Source: Paenibacillus_S sp043945595 (GTDB taxonomy: Bacteria; Bacillota; Bacilli; Paenibacillales; NBRC-103111). Taken from it: 64,000 nucleotides of DNA. Of this stretch, positions 8,165 to 18,664 are shown piece after piece; position 1 is the first letter of the stretch, and each line of letters opens with the position of its first letter. Under the pieces are notes generated by a model. It was not told the origin of the DNA. It searched no databases and worked only from the letters and a program-made list of their open reading frames with translations. The stretch is from assembly GCF_043945595.1 (NCBI RefSeq), contig NZ_JBIFNP010000001.1:4154001-4218000 (forward strand). The letters run 5' to 3'. A program made the translations under genes and the position numbers.

Positions 8165-9748
8165 ATGTACAAAGTATTAGTCATGGATGGAATCAGCGAT
8201 CTGGGGATCCAGTTGTTAAACGATGCACCGGATGTAACGGTTGAGAAAAAAATCGGCTTATCCGAAGACGAACTGATTGCTATTATTGCCGATTATGATG
8301 CATTGTTGGTTCGCAGCCAAACCAAAGTCACCGAAAAAATTATGACGGCAGCCTCGAAGCTGAAAGTTGTCGGCCGTGCTGGCGTAGGCGTTGACAATAT
8401 CGATCTCGAAGCGGCTACCAAACGCGGTATCGTCGTTATCAATGCGCCGGACGGCAATACGATTGCTACCTGCGAGCTTACCTTCGCTATGATGATGGCC
8501 GTAGCCCGTTCCATTCCTCAAGCATTTAAGAAAACCGTCAGCGGCGAATGGGACCGCAAAACATTCGTCGGCGTCGAGCTCCGCAACAAAACGCTCGGTA
8601 TTCTCGGCATGGGCCGTATCGGCAGTGAAGTGGCCAAACGAGCTAAAGTGTTCGGTATGAACGTCATCGGCTACGATCCGTTCCTGACGGAAGATCGTGC
8701 GGAGAAGCTTGGCGTGAAGCTCGGCACGGTTAATGAGATTGCCGCTCAAGCAGACTTTATTACGGTTCATACGCCACTGACTAACGAAACGCGTCATATC
8801 ATTGCCCGCCCGCAATTCGAGCTGATGAAAAAAGGCGTTCGCATCATCAACTGTGCCCGCGGCGGTATTATCGACGAGATGGCTTTGGTCGAAGCTATTG
8901 AATCGGGCATCGTGGCCGGCGCTGCGTTCGACGTATACGAGGAAGAGCCTCCGCGTGCGGACCACCCGTTCCTGAACAATCCGAAAATCATCGTAACCCC
9001 GCACTTGGGCGCATCCACAGTGGAAGCGCAAGAGAACGTTGCGATCGACGTTTCCGAAGAAGTACTGCATATTCTGCGCGACGAGCCGTTCAAAAATGCG
9101 GTAAACATGCCTCCGGTGCCTGCCGTCGTCATGAACAAGCTGCAGCCATACTTTAACCTCGGCGAAAAGCTCGGTCAATTCATCGGCCAAACAACCGAAG
9201 GCGCTGTGAAAGAAATTGTCATCAGCTACTCCGGCGATTTGGTTGACGTAGACGTAAATCCATTGAACCGTTATATCGTTAAAGGCGTTCTTGCCAATCA
9301 GCTGGAAGGCGTCAATATCGTCAACGCCATGCACCTGGCCAAAACACGCGATGTAAACGTCGTTATCCAAAAATCGAGCACTTCGAAAACTTTTACGAAC
9401 CTCGTTTCGGTTACGTTGAAAACGAAGAACGAGGAGCGTATTGTAGCAGGTACCCTGCTTGCCGGTTACGGAGAGCGGATCGTTCAAATCGATCAATATC
9501 CGGTCGATATCGCGCCAAACGGCAACCTGCTGCTGATCTCGCATAACGATAAGCCGGGCATCATCGGTAAAGTCGGAACGCTGCTCGGAAGCAACGATGT
9601 GAACATTGCGACGATGCAGGTTGGACGTAAAGTCATCGGCGGATCGGCTATCATGGTATTGACTACAGATAAATCGACTCCGAAAGAAGTGCTTCAGCAG
9701 CTGGTCGAGCTGCCTGAGCTGACAAACGCGAAAGAACTTTCGCTGTAA
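8165..9748 (+). CDS. serA: D-3-phosphoglycerate dehydrogenase
   Basis: 527 residues, the long form of the enzyme. It oxidises 3-phosphoglycerate to 3-phosphohydroxypyruvate, the first step of serine synthesis. The NAD-binding fold has GILGMGRIGSEVAKR near residue 145. The catalytic set is Arg in NCARGGIIDE near 238, the following Glu, and His in TPHLGAST near 283. An intervening domain (about 320-450) and a C-terminal ACT domain (about 455-527) follow. Expression is controlled by the T-box leader. GGAGG lies ahead of the ATG. Confidence 0.97.
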   Translation: MYKVLVMDGISDLGIQLLNDAPDVTVEKKIGLSEDELIAIIADYDALLVRSQTKVTEKIMTAASKLKVVGRAGVGVDNIDLEAATKRGIVVINAPDGNTIATCELTFAMMMAVARSIPQAFKKTVSGEWDRKTFVGVELRNKTLGILGMGRIGSEVAKRAKVFGMNVIGYDPFLTEDRAEKLGVKLGTVNEIAAQADFITVHTPLTNETRHIIARPQFELMKKGVRIINCARGGIIDEMALVEAIESGIVAGAAFDVYEEEPPRADHPFLNNPKIIVTPHLGASTVEAQENVAIDVSEEVLHILRDEPFKNAVNMPPVPAVVMNKLQPYFNLGEKLGQFIGQTTEGAVKEIVISYSGDLVDVDVNPLNRYIVKGVLANQLEGVNIVNAMHLAKTRDVNVVIQKSSTSKTFTNLVSVTLKTKNEERIVAGTLLAGYGERIVQIDQYPVDIAPNGNLLLISHNDKPGIIGKVGTLLGSNDVNIATMQVGRKVIGGSAIMVLTTDKSTPKEVLQQLVELPELTNAKELSL

Positions 9749-9796
9749 TTCGGGTTTGTTTCACGAACAACAAGATTTCACTCCCTTTTCCAACAA

Positions 9797-9837
9797 AAAT
9801 AAAGAGCTTCCGATAAATTATCGGGAGCTCTTTATTT
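9797..9837. terminator. Bidirectional terminator between serA and resE
   Basis: AAATAAAGAGCT at 9797 pairs with AGCTCTTTATTT ending at 9837. It serves convergent serA and resE, and it includes the resE stop codon. Confidence 0.85.
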
Positions 9838-11693
9838 CGTTTTTTGGCGGATTGCAGGGCAATAGCACCGAAAATGTCGTTCCTTGTCCAACCGTGCTTT
9901 TCACCTGCACCTTGCCTTGGTGCGCCTCAACGAGGTTGCTGACAATCGACAGCCCAAGCCCCGTCCCCCCGGAAGCGCCGCGGGTACGCGCCTTATCGGC
10001 CTTATAGAACCGTTCAAAGATATAAGGCAGATCTCCGGCCGGTATACCTTGTCCTTGGTCCGTAATCTCGATAAGCACAGCTTCCTGCCCTTGGTACGCA
10101 TCCTCAGAGGCCTTCATGATGATCTGTGCCTGAGCCGGCGTATGCCGAATCGCATTATCCAGCAGATTGGTCATTACCTGCTCCAGGCGATCCTCGTCCG
10201 CCTGCTGCAGGACCAGCGGCTTCTCCGGCACGTCGCAGATCATTGTAATGCCCCGCTCCTTGGATAAAGCGGCGAATTTGCGGTGAATCCGCTTCATGAA
10301 GCCGTTGACGTCCACGGGACGGAAGTGCAGCTCCAGATTGCCCGTTTCCATACGGGCGAGATCGAGCAAATCCCGAACCAGACGCCCCATGCGCAGCGAT
10401 TCGTCGTGGATGACCTGGGCGAGCTCTCGGCGCTCTTCAGGCGACGCCGCAATATCGTCCAGCAGCGCTTCGCTGTAGCCCTGAAGCATCGACAACGGCG
10501 TGCGCAGCTCATGCGACACATTGGCCACGAAATCCTTGCGCAGCTTATCGAGATGAAACTGCTCGGTCACATCCCGCAAAACCGCTACGGCGCCGCGGAC
10601 GGCTTCCCTGGAATACAAGGGAGCCATGACGACCGACCATACCTCATTTTGCACATGCAAATGGGTGGTCATGTCCTTCGAGGCGAGAAGTGACCTCATC
10701 GAACAGCTGCCGGATCGGCGCCGGAATTTCCTGGGTCTGCGCCGTCTGAAGCTCCTTGTCCGGCTCTGCCACAACCGCGTCGTCCGACCACTGGATACGG
10801 CTCCAGTCACGGACAATTTTATCCCCCTGCGGGTTGGTCAGGATCACCTTCCCTTCCGCATCGAAGGTGATGACGGCATCCGTCATGCTCCGCAATACAC
10901 TCGATAAATGCTCCTTCTCATGACTCAACGCCTTGATCGTATCAGACAGCTCTTCGCCCATCCGGTTAAAGGTTTTGGCCAGCTCGCCTATTTCATCGAC
11001 CGAAGCGATCGGCACCCTCGTGCCGTATTCGCCGTGCGAAATCATATCGGCCGCTTTCTTGAGCTGCAGCAGCGGCTGTGTAATTTTGGTCGAAAGGAAG
11101 AAAGCGAAGAAGGTAGTCATCAAAAAGCCGATAACCGAAACATAGGCAAACAGCCTCTTAACATAGGCCTGCGAAGCTTCGACCGATTGGGTGGATTGAT
11201 ACAGCACCGCGGCGCCGATCGTCTTCGACTGCGAGGCATCCATCAGCGGCACCGCTACGGCGGAATACAAGCTGTTTGCTTTATGTCTTGTTCCGATATT
11301 GCCGGAAACCTGGTTATCGATGATTTGGCCTTGAAATACCTTTTGAAGCTCATCCTTAGAGAAAAAATCTTCGTACTTCAGCTGATCGGAGCCGGACGAC
11401 TCCACGGGGAAATCGGTCTGTTTAAAGTCGGGACTGACCAGAAAAACCGTCGCCTCTTGGGCGCTCAGCAGATCGTTCACAAGCTTGATATACCGGTCGT
11501 CCTCCATATGAATGGAGATCCCGCTGGAAACCTTGAGCGCGAGCTTGCGCAAATTTTCCGTCTGATCCTGCGATTTGGGGAACGATGTCTCGATATACTG
11601 CCCCAGAAACAAGCTTAATACTAACAGAACAACGGCGACGAGAGCGATAATGGTCAGCCACAGCTTGCCGACAATGCTTTTTAAACTGAACAC
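9818..11693 (-). CDS. resE: Sensor histidine kinase ResE (frameshifted in this sequence)
   Basis: The GTG start directly follows the resD stop (TAAGTG), with GAGGTG as ribosome site, so it is coupled to resD. The N-terminal part has two membrane helices flanking an extracellular domain, a HAMP segment near residues 200-250 and a PAS-like region. The C-terminal part has NVSHELRTPL (phospho-His), NLLDNAIRHT, DQGQGIP and GTGLGLSIV. The two parts are in different frames. The break is around 10685-10700: taking one C out of TCTCGCC joins EVTS to ASKDMTTHL. ResE phosphorylates ResD under oxygen limitation or nitric oxide. Confidence 0.88.
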
Positions 11694-12412
11694 TTACTTG
11701 GGCACCTCAAGCTTATAGCCTACACCCCATACCGTCGTGATCATCGAGGCGGCATCCGGCGATACCTTGTTCAGCTTTTCACGAAGACGCTTAACGTGGG
11801 TATCCACGGTTCCAGGAGATCGCCGAAAAATTCATAGTTCCATACATCCTTGAGCAGCTCCTCACGGGAGAATACCTTATCCGGCGATACGGCCAAATAA
11901 TGAAGCAGCTCATATTCCTTGGGGGTCAGCGCCACTTCCTGGCCGCCGGCCGTCACCCTGTGCGCATCGTGCTCAATGACCAGATTAGGAAAAACAATAT
12001 TGTTGCTGGAATTGACTTCCTTGGATAAATAGGCGGTCACCGAGGAGCGGCGCAAAATAGCTTTTACCCGGTAGATCACCTCGCGCGGGCTGAACGGCTT
12101 CACCACATAATCGTCTGCTCCCATCTCGAAGCCCTGCACCCGGTTCGTCTCCTCCCCTTTGGCGGTCAACATAATAATCGGGGTCGATTTGGACTGACGC
12201 AGGCGCAGACAGACTTCGTTGCCGTCAATGCCGGGCAGCATCAGATCGAGCAGAATCAAATCGTAATCGGTCTCCATTGCCATCTTCAAGGCGGTTTCCC
12301 CGTCCTCCGCTTCCTCGATCGTAAAATTCTCCTTCTCGAGGTACATCCGCAGCAAACGGCGGATCCGTTCTTCATCATCTACTACGAGAATTGTCGTTTT
12401 AATTTCTGTCAT
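11694..12412 (-). CDS. resD: Response regulator ResD (frameshifted near the 3' end)
   Basis: An OmpR-type regulator starting MTEIKTTILVVDDEE. The receiver has the acidic pair DDE, the phospho-acceptor in LLDLMLPG and the Lys in VVKPFSP. The winged-helix domain begins near residue 135. The frame breaks at 11812-11815: minus-strand CTCCTGGAACC should read CTCCGAACC, a two-base insertion. Correcting it gives DLRTVDTHVKRLREKLN and an ending of VWGVGYKLEVPK at 11694. Uncorrected, the recognition helix and wing are lost. ResD activates genes for anaerobic and NO-responsive respiration, including resABC. Confidence 0.9.
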
Positions 12413-12556
12413 AAGCTTCAATCCTTTCACTTGGAAGATAACAGCTGCGCCGTCCTGCAAGCATGCCATTCGAACCAGGGTTTTCCCTGAAGAAAGGCAG
12501 CTCGGGACGGCCGCGTGAATTCAAGCAAATGCTGTGGAGGCGAACCTCAGGCCAGC

Positions 12557-13805
12557 CTAAGTTCCCGAGTAGGAATGCAGGCCGGCGATCACCAAATTGA
12601 CACCGATCAAAGTAAACATAACAACGAGGAAGCCGATCACCGAGAGCCAGGCGGATTTTTTCCCCTGCCAGCCCCGGGATAACCGGAAGTGCAAATACGC
12701 GGCGTAATACAGCCATGTGATCAACGCCCATACTTCCTTAGGATCCCAGCCCCAGAAGCGTCCCCACGCTTCCGCAGCCCAGATCATCGCAAACACCAGC
12801 GCACCCAAGGTAAAAATCGGATAACCGATGGCAATGGCCCGGTAGCTGATTTCATCGATATCCTCGGGATCGATGCCCTGCAGGAGCGGTCCGACCAGCG
12901 CGCCGATCGGCTTGCGAATCATTAACCGGATCAAGCCGTAAAGGATCAAACCGCCGAGAATCGGACCAGACTACCGTATTGAGCTTCCGTCCCCCGTTCG
13001 CTCCCGTAATCCAGGACGGCGCTTCCAGCAGCGGTTCGCTCATGCCAAGGAACGGCTGCATTTGAATGACTTCCGATTGGTACGGCTTAAAGATCGGCGG
13101 CAGCACGTAATCCACATTCTGCTGTGTCTTTTGTTCTACATTATTTGCATCTACCGAGGTGGTATATGTAGCAAATTTGGCATGATATCCGGCTGCGTTG
13201 AAGCTGAAGATCGCAACGACGAAAGCGACGATCATAACCAGGAAGAAGACCGTGATCTCAACTCCGACCTGCTCTCTGCGGTGCTTACGCTCCTTGCTTT
13301 GAAAATTGACGGTGCGAAGCAGGTACATCAGCCCTGCCGCAAAACCTACGGCGAAGAAGGCTTCCCCCGTCGCTGCGGTCGTAACGTGGATTTTGAGCCA
13401 GTAGCTCTGCAGCGCCGGAATTAACGGCTGAACTTCCTTCGGAAAGACGGAAGCGTACCCGATGATAATAATGCTGACCGGCATCGCAAAAATCCCCAAG
13501 GCCGGCGCCTTGTATAAGAAGTAAACGATGATAAAAGCAAGAGTAATCATCATGCCGAGGAAGGTCATAAACTCGAACATGTTGCTTGTCGGGATATGTC
13601 CCGCCTCCGCCCAGCGGGTAAAGAAGAAGGCGGCGTGGCCGGCAAAGCCGATGATCGATAACGTTAAGCCGATCTTCCCCCACTTCCTGGCGTGCCCCTC
13701 CGGATCGTCAGGGCTCCACTGCTTGCCAAGTACGGCTACGACAAAGCTAAGAAATGCCAGATTATATACAATAAACGCAATTAATAGAAAGGAACTGCTG
13801 GTCAC
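12557..13805 (-). CDS. resC: Cytochrome c biogenesis protein ResC/CcsA (frameshifted in this sequence)
   Basis: A polytopic membrane protein of the System II heme-handling family. The C-terminal part carries the tryptophan-rich WWD segment, WGRFWGWDPKEVWALITW, which binds heme outside the membrane. The N-terminal part is open from 13805 to beyond the break at about 12962, where TCCGATTCTC should be TCCATTCTC; removing one G joins NTVVWS to ILGGLILYG. The ATG overlaps the resB stop by four bases. With ResB it ligates heme to apocytochrome c. Confidence 0.9.
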
Positions 13806-15490
13806 TGCTTACTCACTCCTGCCTCTAGCGACTTGGGATCGACCTCGATCCCAGATTTATGAAGAAACTGGGCAACCTCCTTACGAATACCGAACCAGTT
13901 CTTATTCGTATGCGCTCCCAGAACAAGCTGGCCCTTATCAATCCGAAGCCAGATGCGGCGATGATGCCAGTAGAAGCCCATAACCAAGCCGATCATGGAA
14001 ATGGCCGCTCCTACCCAAATGTAAGGCAGCGCGCGGTCGATACGAATATTCAAATAGCTCACATAATTGGACAGCTTGACATCTTCCATGGAATTGACCG
14101 AAAGCTCAAGCTTATTGGCCAGCTCTCCGTTCAGCACATCCTGCCTGAAATTTTCCTTGTCAATCTGCCGGGGGAAATAAATAAAATTACTGCCGTCTTT
14201 CGGCATGTCAGGACCTGTGACGGAAAAAATAAAAGCAGGAACGTTCGGCACATTCGACTTGGTCATCGGCATGCTCTTGTCATCCAGCGCAAAATCGGGA
14301 AAATACGCTTTCAGGTTCAGCGTGTACGGACCAACCTTATAGGTGTCTGAGGGACGGCTCATCGATAATTCCATCGTGCCGTAGACTTCACCGGTTTGCT
14401 TGTTCCTCAGCGAGGGCGTAACCGAAATCAGCATTGGCGATTCCGTGAAATCGTACTGGTAAGCCAGGAAGCCTTTGTAATCGAGCGGTTTATTGACGAG
14501 AATATCTTGATTATACACCTCTTCGAGCTTCGGTTCCTTCAAAGGATCGTCGCAGTCCGCCGTGCATTTGTACAATATCGCCTTGGTTTCGTACACTTTC
14601 GGAACCGCCTGCTGCTTGGCGCGAAATGCCTCGGACATCTCTTCTTCCTTGTAAAATTCAAGTGTAAACTTCTCATTCTTGAGATAATAGGATGTTTCGG
14701 GTATTTTGACCGGCACCCCTTCGGGGAAGGCGAGATGCTGATCCATATTCCACCCCGGCAGGCTTCGCATCAGCACCGCCATCAGGAAGATAATCAGACC
14801 GATATGGTTGATATAAGGGCCCCAGCGGCTGAATCTGTACTTTTCCGCCAGCAGGGCTGAGCCTTCCGTATGTACGCGGTAGTGGTGCTTCTTGAGCTTG
14901 GCCGCAGCCGCCTGCACCCAGGCCGTCGCCGCTTCCTCCGAGTGCTCCTCATCCGAGACGAAGATGGGAAGCTGTCCGGTGTAGGACACCTTTTGCCGCT
15001 GCAAAAACTGGGTGTGCTTGCGGATCTGCTGCTTGTTTAAAGCGCGGTACAGCGGGAGCACCCGGTCCAGGCTGCAAACGACCAAGGAAATTCCGATCAT
15101 GAACAGCAGCGTAATAAACCACCACGATTCATAGGTATGGGAAAGCCCAAGCTCATAATAAATTTTGCCGAGCGTACCATATTTCTCTTCATAGAAGGTT
15201 GAAGGATCGAAGTTGAGAAACATGCTTTCCTGCTCGAAAACCGTGCCGAGAGCCGCTCCTGCAAGTGTGATAATAATTAAATAAATGGCGATTTTCACGG
15301 ATGAGAAAAAGTTCCATACTTGATCGAGCCATCCGGGATTTTCTTTCTGCGAACGTCTTGCCACCCCATCATATCGCATTTCCAGCGGCGTCGTTTCGTC
15401 GTCCTCGAATAACGGCTTACCACAGGATTCGCAAAGAACGGTGCCGACATGATTCTGGTGACCGCATTCGCATTTTGTATTCTGAATCAT
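13802..15490 (-). CDS. resB: Cytochrome c biogenesis protein ResB (Ccs1)
   Basis: 562 residues. The N-terminus has a CxC...CESC zinc-ribbon-like knuckle (residues about 8-23). Three membrane helices come before a large external domain (about 230-480), and a last helix near 495 follows. ResB forms the System II heme lyase with ResC. The inserted cysteine pair in TADCDD lies in the external domain. The gene is intact, unlike its three downstream partners. Confidence 0.93.
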   Translation of the reverse strand: MIQNTKCECGHQNHVGTVLCESCGKPLFEDDETTPLEMRYDGVARRSQKENPGWLDQVWNFFSSVKIAIYLIIITLAGAALGTVFEQESMFLNFDPSTFYEEKYGTLGKIYYELGLSHTYESWWFITLLFMIGISLVVCSLDRVLPLYRALNKQQIRKHTQFLQRQKVSYTGQLPIFVSDEEHSEEAATAWVQAAAAKLKKHHYRVHTEGSALLAEKYRFSRWGPYINHIGLIIFLMAVLMRSLPGWNMDQHLAFPEGVPVKIPETSYYLKNEKFTLEFYKEEEMSEAFRAKQQAVPKVYETKAILYKCTADCDDPLKEPKLEEVYNQDILVNKPLDYKGFLAYQYDFTESPMLISVTPSLRNKQTGEVYGTMELSMSRPSDTYKVGPYTLNLKAYFPDFALDDKSMPMTKSNVPNVPAFIFSVTGPDMPKDGSNFIYFPRQIDKENFRQDVLNGELANKLELSVNSMEDVKLSNYVSYLNIRIDRALPYIWVGAAISMIGLVMGFYWHHRRIWLRIDKGQLVLGAHTNKNWFGIRKEVAQFLHKSGIEVDPKSLEAGVSKQ

Positions 15491-15556
15491 GGTGCCTCCT
15501 CATGCGCTCGTTTAGGTTCATGCCGTATGTGCCTAGGCGCACCCCCGTTCACTAGG

Positions 15557-15604
15557 AAAGATGCATTCCGCTGACAGGTTTCCGTCCGTCCATGGGAATG
15601 CATC
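15557..15604 (-). terminator. Hairpin between resA and resB (possible attenuator or partial terminator)
   Basis: GATGCATTCC at 15560-15569 is a perfect inverted repeat of 15595-15604. On the minus strand only TTTCC follows, so it may trim readthrough or stabilise mRNA ends rather than end transcription. Confidence 0.4.
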
Positions 15605-15679
15605 TTCCAGTTCAGCTTGAGGTATGTCCTTCACTTGACAAATACCGTCAAAAAAGGCATAAACCAAAACGCGAGCTCT

Positions 15680-16204
15680 TTATTTACCGGCAATAGAAGC
15701 CAGAGTCGTCTCTATAAGCGCTTCGTCCATTTCACCGATATGTATTTTGGCGATCTTGCCGTCAGGCCCGATAAAAAAGGTGGTCGGGTACTGCATGACC
15801 CCGTACCTCTTGCGAATCTCCTCGTTATCGTCCAGCAGAATCGGAAAGCTTACCTTGTACTGCTCAATGAAATTTTTGACGGTAATACTGCTTTCGCCCA
15901 GATTCAGACCGAGAAATACGACCTTCTGGGGATCTCTCTTCTCGTACTGATGCTGAATCGCCGGCATTTCATCCTTACAGGGCGGGCAGAATGTTCCCCA
16001 GAAATTGACCATAACGGTCTTGCCCTTGTAGTCGGACAGATGATGCTGCGTGCCGTCCAATGCGGTCAAAGCAAAATCAGGTGCCTTGGCGCCCTCCGTC
16101 GGCTTCTTATCCTTTGCGTACAGATTGTTTATCAACGTCAAGGCGCCGATCAGCACGACAACGGAAAAGATGGCAATTTGCACCCATCTTCTATTTTTGC
16201 CCAT
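15680..16204 (-). CDS. resA: Thiol-disulfide oxidoreductase ResA
   Basis: 174 residues from the ATG seven bases after GAGGTG (MGKNRRW). An N-terminal membrane anchor (residues about 8-26) is followed by a thioredoxin fold. WGTFCPPCKDEMPA carries the CxxC active site near residue 72, and the cis-Pro loop is MQYPTTFFI. ResA reduces the CxxCH disulfide of apocytochrome c on the outer face so that ResBC can attach heme. Confidence 0.95.
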   Translation of the reverse strand: MGKNRRWVQIAIFSVVVLIGALTLINNLYAKDKKPTEGAKAPDFALTALDGTQHHLSDYKGKTVMVNFWGTFCPPCKDEMPAIQHQYEKRDPQKVVFLGLNLGESSITVKNFIEQYKVSFPILLDDNEEIRKRYGVMQYPTTFFIGPDGKIAKIHIGEMDEALIETTLASIAGK

Positions 16205-16270
16205 ATGCATACACCTCAATCGATAGCTAGTCGAACCTACACTCATTATATCGAAATTTAGTGCGAAAGC

Positions 16271-17017
16271 TTATTTCCCTTTTTGAATATTATGTGTCGA
16301 CAGCGCACTATCCTTCAGCTCTTTCACTTCTTTGGCATCGAGATGCCGGAATTTGCCGCGCGGTACGCCGGACAGAAGAATCGGTCCGAACTTCACCCGC
16401 TTCAGCTTGATCACCGGGAATTGAATCGCATCGAACATACGGCGCACCTGCCGGTTCCGCCCTTCGTAAATCGTAATCGATACGATCGTTTCATTCTTGT
16501 CCGGACTGATATCGTAATAATCGACTTCAGCCGGCGCGGTCATCCCGTCCTCCAGCTGGATGCCGTCCCTTAGCTTGTCCAGCAGCGTTCCATGCGGAAC
16601 CCCCTTGACGGTGGCAAGATAGGTCCGCGGCACGTGATGCTTCGGGTGCGTCAGCAGGTTGGCGAACTCCCCGTCATTGGTGAGCAGCAGCAAGCCTTCC
16701 GTATCGTAATCCAACCTTCCGATCGGATAGATTCGTTCCTTTATCGGTTTGAGAAAATCCGTTACAATTTTGCGGCCGCCCGGGTCCGAAGCGCTTGTAA
16801 TAACCCCTTTCGGCTTATTCAGCAGCACATAAATCTTTTTCTCCTGCTGGATTTTGCGTCCGTCCACTTCAATCATATCCTTGGACGCGTCCACCTTGAC
16901 CCCCAGAGTCGTAATCACTTCATCATTTACTTTCACGCGTCCTGCGGTAATTAATTCCTCACATTTGCGCCGGGAGGCCACTCCCGCTTCAGCCAATACT
17001 TTCTGTAATCGTTCCAT
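16271..17017 (-). CDS. rluB: Ribosomal large subunit pseudouridine synthase B
   Basis: 248 residues. An S4 RNA-binding domain (residues 1-60) precedes the RsuA/RluB catalytic domain with GRLDYDTEGLLLLTND, whose second Asp is the catalytic residue. GRNRQVRRMF is the second family motif. It modifies a uridine in 23S rRNA. As in B. subtilis it lies between spmB and resA. Confidence 0.95.
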   Translation of the reverse strand: MERLQKVLAEAGVASRRKCEELITAGRVKVNDEVITTLGVKVDASKDMIEVDGRKIQQEKKIYVLLNKPKGVITSASDPGGRKIVTDFLKPIKERIYPIGRLDYDTEGLLLLTNDGEFANLLTHPKHHVPRTYLATVKGVPHGTLLDKLRDGIQLEDGMTAPAEVDYYDISPDKNETIVSITIYEGRNRQVRRMFDAIQFPVIKLKRVKFGPILLSGVPRGKFRHLDAKEVKELKDSALSTHNIQKGK

Positions 17018-17038
17018 TAGTCTCCATTCACCTCAAAC

Positions 17039-17380
17039 CTAATGATACCTATCCTCCGGTGAAATCACAAGCTGAGACCATGGAAAAAAGAACCCCGGGC
17101 ACGAAATCGTATGGGGATAAATATCGTCCGTCTGAAACCGGAACGTTCCTGCAAGCCTAAGAATGAGCTTGTGAAGCAAAAAAAACTGCTCTTTTTCCTC
17201 CGACGTGTAATGGTGACGGGGCTCGGAAAAGTCGCCTTCAAGGCAGATATGAACATAAAGGGGATCGGTTTGATCCGGTGAGGGGATGATGGAGCCGTTG
17301 CGGGTAATGTAAAAATCGAAGCCTTTGCCGTTAATCGAGGGACAGACGGAATGATGAATCACAACACCATAATACTGCAC
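17039..17380 (-). CDS. Small amidase-like (T7-lysozyme/PGRP fold) protein
   Basis: 113 residues from a GTG six bases after AGAGGTGA. The features are those of an Amidase_2 domain stripped to its core. VVIHHSVCP at the N-terminus gives the first His pair, FYITRNGSII is the second strand, and VHICLEGDFSE is the central strand. PHTISCPGFFFPW near the end supplies the His and Cys expected to bind zinc. The spacing of the last His and Cys is shorter than in T7 lysozyme, so activity is uncertain. It sits between spmB and rluB, where B. subtilis has no gene, and would be co-expressed with spore maturation genes. Confidence 0.55.
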   Translation of the reverse strand: MQYYGVVIHHSVCPSINGKGFDFYITRNGSIIPSPDQTDPLYVHICLEGDFSEPRHHYTSEEKEQFFLLHKLILRLAGTFRFQTDDIYPHTISCPGFFFPWSQLVISPEDRYH

Positions 17381-17435
17381 GCAGCTCACCTCTTTCGTTA
17401 GCTGGTACAGTATATGTGCGGAGAATCCGTCGGTT

Positions 17436-17969
17436 CTAGGCGAACACCAGGTAGCAGATGACGATGGAGGCGACGAAGCCGACCGCATCCGAAATGAGGC
17501 CGACCTTCAGCGCATAGCTCGCTTTGCGGATGCCGATGGCGCCGAAATAAACCGTGATCACGTACAGCGTCGTATCCGTGCTGCCCTGAATCGTGGACGC
17601 AATGCGGCCCACCATCGAATCCGGACCGAACTGCTGCAGCAGATCGGTCGTAAAGGCGAGCGAGCCTGCTCCCGTAATCGGCCGCAGAATGGCCAGAGGA
17701 AGAATTTCGCTCGGAATGCCGAGCATGGCGCAGAACGGGCGAATCCATCCGATCATCAGCTCCATCGCTCCGGAAGCGCGGAACACGCTGATCGCCACCA
17801 TCATGCCCACCAGGTGCGGGATGATGCGGATGGCGGTATCAAAGCCTTCCTTGGCCCCATCCACAAAGGACTCATACACAGCTATTTTGCGGTAAGCCGC
17901 ATAGAGCGGAATGAATACGATAATGACGGGAATGGCCCATGCGGAGATCAGATTCACCCAGGAGTACAA
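17436..17969 (-). CDS. spmB: Spore maturation protein B
   Basis: 177 residues, polytopic, with the Gate/nucleoside-transporter-like motif LRPITGAGSLAF near residue 93 and GSTDTTLYVI near 130. SpmA and SpmB help dehydrate the spore core in B. subtilis. The start lies six bases after the spmA stop. Confidence 0.95.
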   Translation of the reverse strand: MYSWVNLISAWAIPVIIVFIPLYAAYRKIAVYESFVDGAKEGFDTAIRIIPHLVGMMVAISVFRASGAMELMIGWIRPFCAMLGIPSEILPLAILRPITGAGSLAFTTDLLQQFGPDSMVGRIASTIQGSTDTTLYVITVYFGAIGIRKASYALKVGLISDAVGFVASIVICYLVFA

Positions 17970-17975
17970 GCACGA

Positions 17976-18593
17976 TCATCCTTTCGCTTTCGGATTATGA
18001 GGCGGTGTATTCAGCAGCAAATGCTTGCGGCGGTACCACTTATCGACCAGAATAGCTGCAAGCGTCGAGACGAATGTCGCAAGCAAGGTAGTCCCCACGA
18101 TCTCGGCTGGATTGAGCGAGTTGTAATTCATGCGAATGGCAATGAGCGTTGTCGGAATCAGCGTAATGCTTGCCGTATTGAGCGCCAGCAGCGTACACAT
18201 GGCGGGACTGGCGATGTCCTTGTTCGGGTTCAGCAGCTGCAGCTCCTGCATAGCTTTAATTCCCATCGGAGTAGCGGCATTGCCGAGACCGAGGATATTG
18301 GCGCTCATGTTGGACATGATGTATCCTAGCGCGGGATGATCCTTCGGCACGGACGGGAACAAAAAGCGGATGAACGGGCGCAGCAGCTTGGACATCACCT
18401 GCAGCAAACCTGCGTCCTCGGCAATCCGCATCATCCCGAGCCAGAAGACCATGATGCTGATAAGACCGAAGCAGACTGTAACCCCGCTTTTGGCTCCATC
18501 AAAGGCCGCCTGCGTAACCAGCTCGATCTTTCCTTGTACCGCTGCGACAACGAAACCGGCGACGATAAAGAACAACCAAATGAAATTGACCAT
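17976..18593 (-). CDS. spmA: Spore maturation protein A
   Basis: 205 residues from the ATG giving MVNFIWLFFIV, which matches family N-termini better than the TTG eight codons upstream. The conserved NMSANILGLGNAATPMG segment lies near residue 100. It is a multi-span membrane partner of SpmB in spore-core dehydration. It follows dacB in the same orientation. Confidence 0.95.
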   Translation of the reverse strand: MVNFIWLFFIVAGFVVAAVQGKIELVTQAAFDGAKSGVTVCFGLISIMVFWLGMMRIAEDAGLLQVMSKLLRPFIRFLFPSVPKDHPALGYIMSNMSANILGLGNAATPMGIKAMQELQLLNPNKDIASPAMCTLLALNTASITLIPTTLIAIRMNYNSLNPAEIVGTTLLATFVSTLAAILVDKWYRRKHLLLNTPPHNPKAKG

Positions 18594-18664
18594 AGCGGGA
18601 AAGTCGCCCCTCTCCAAAATATGGAATCTGCCGAACGGTAATTTAAGCGAACGCAGCCTTTAAT

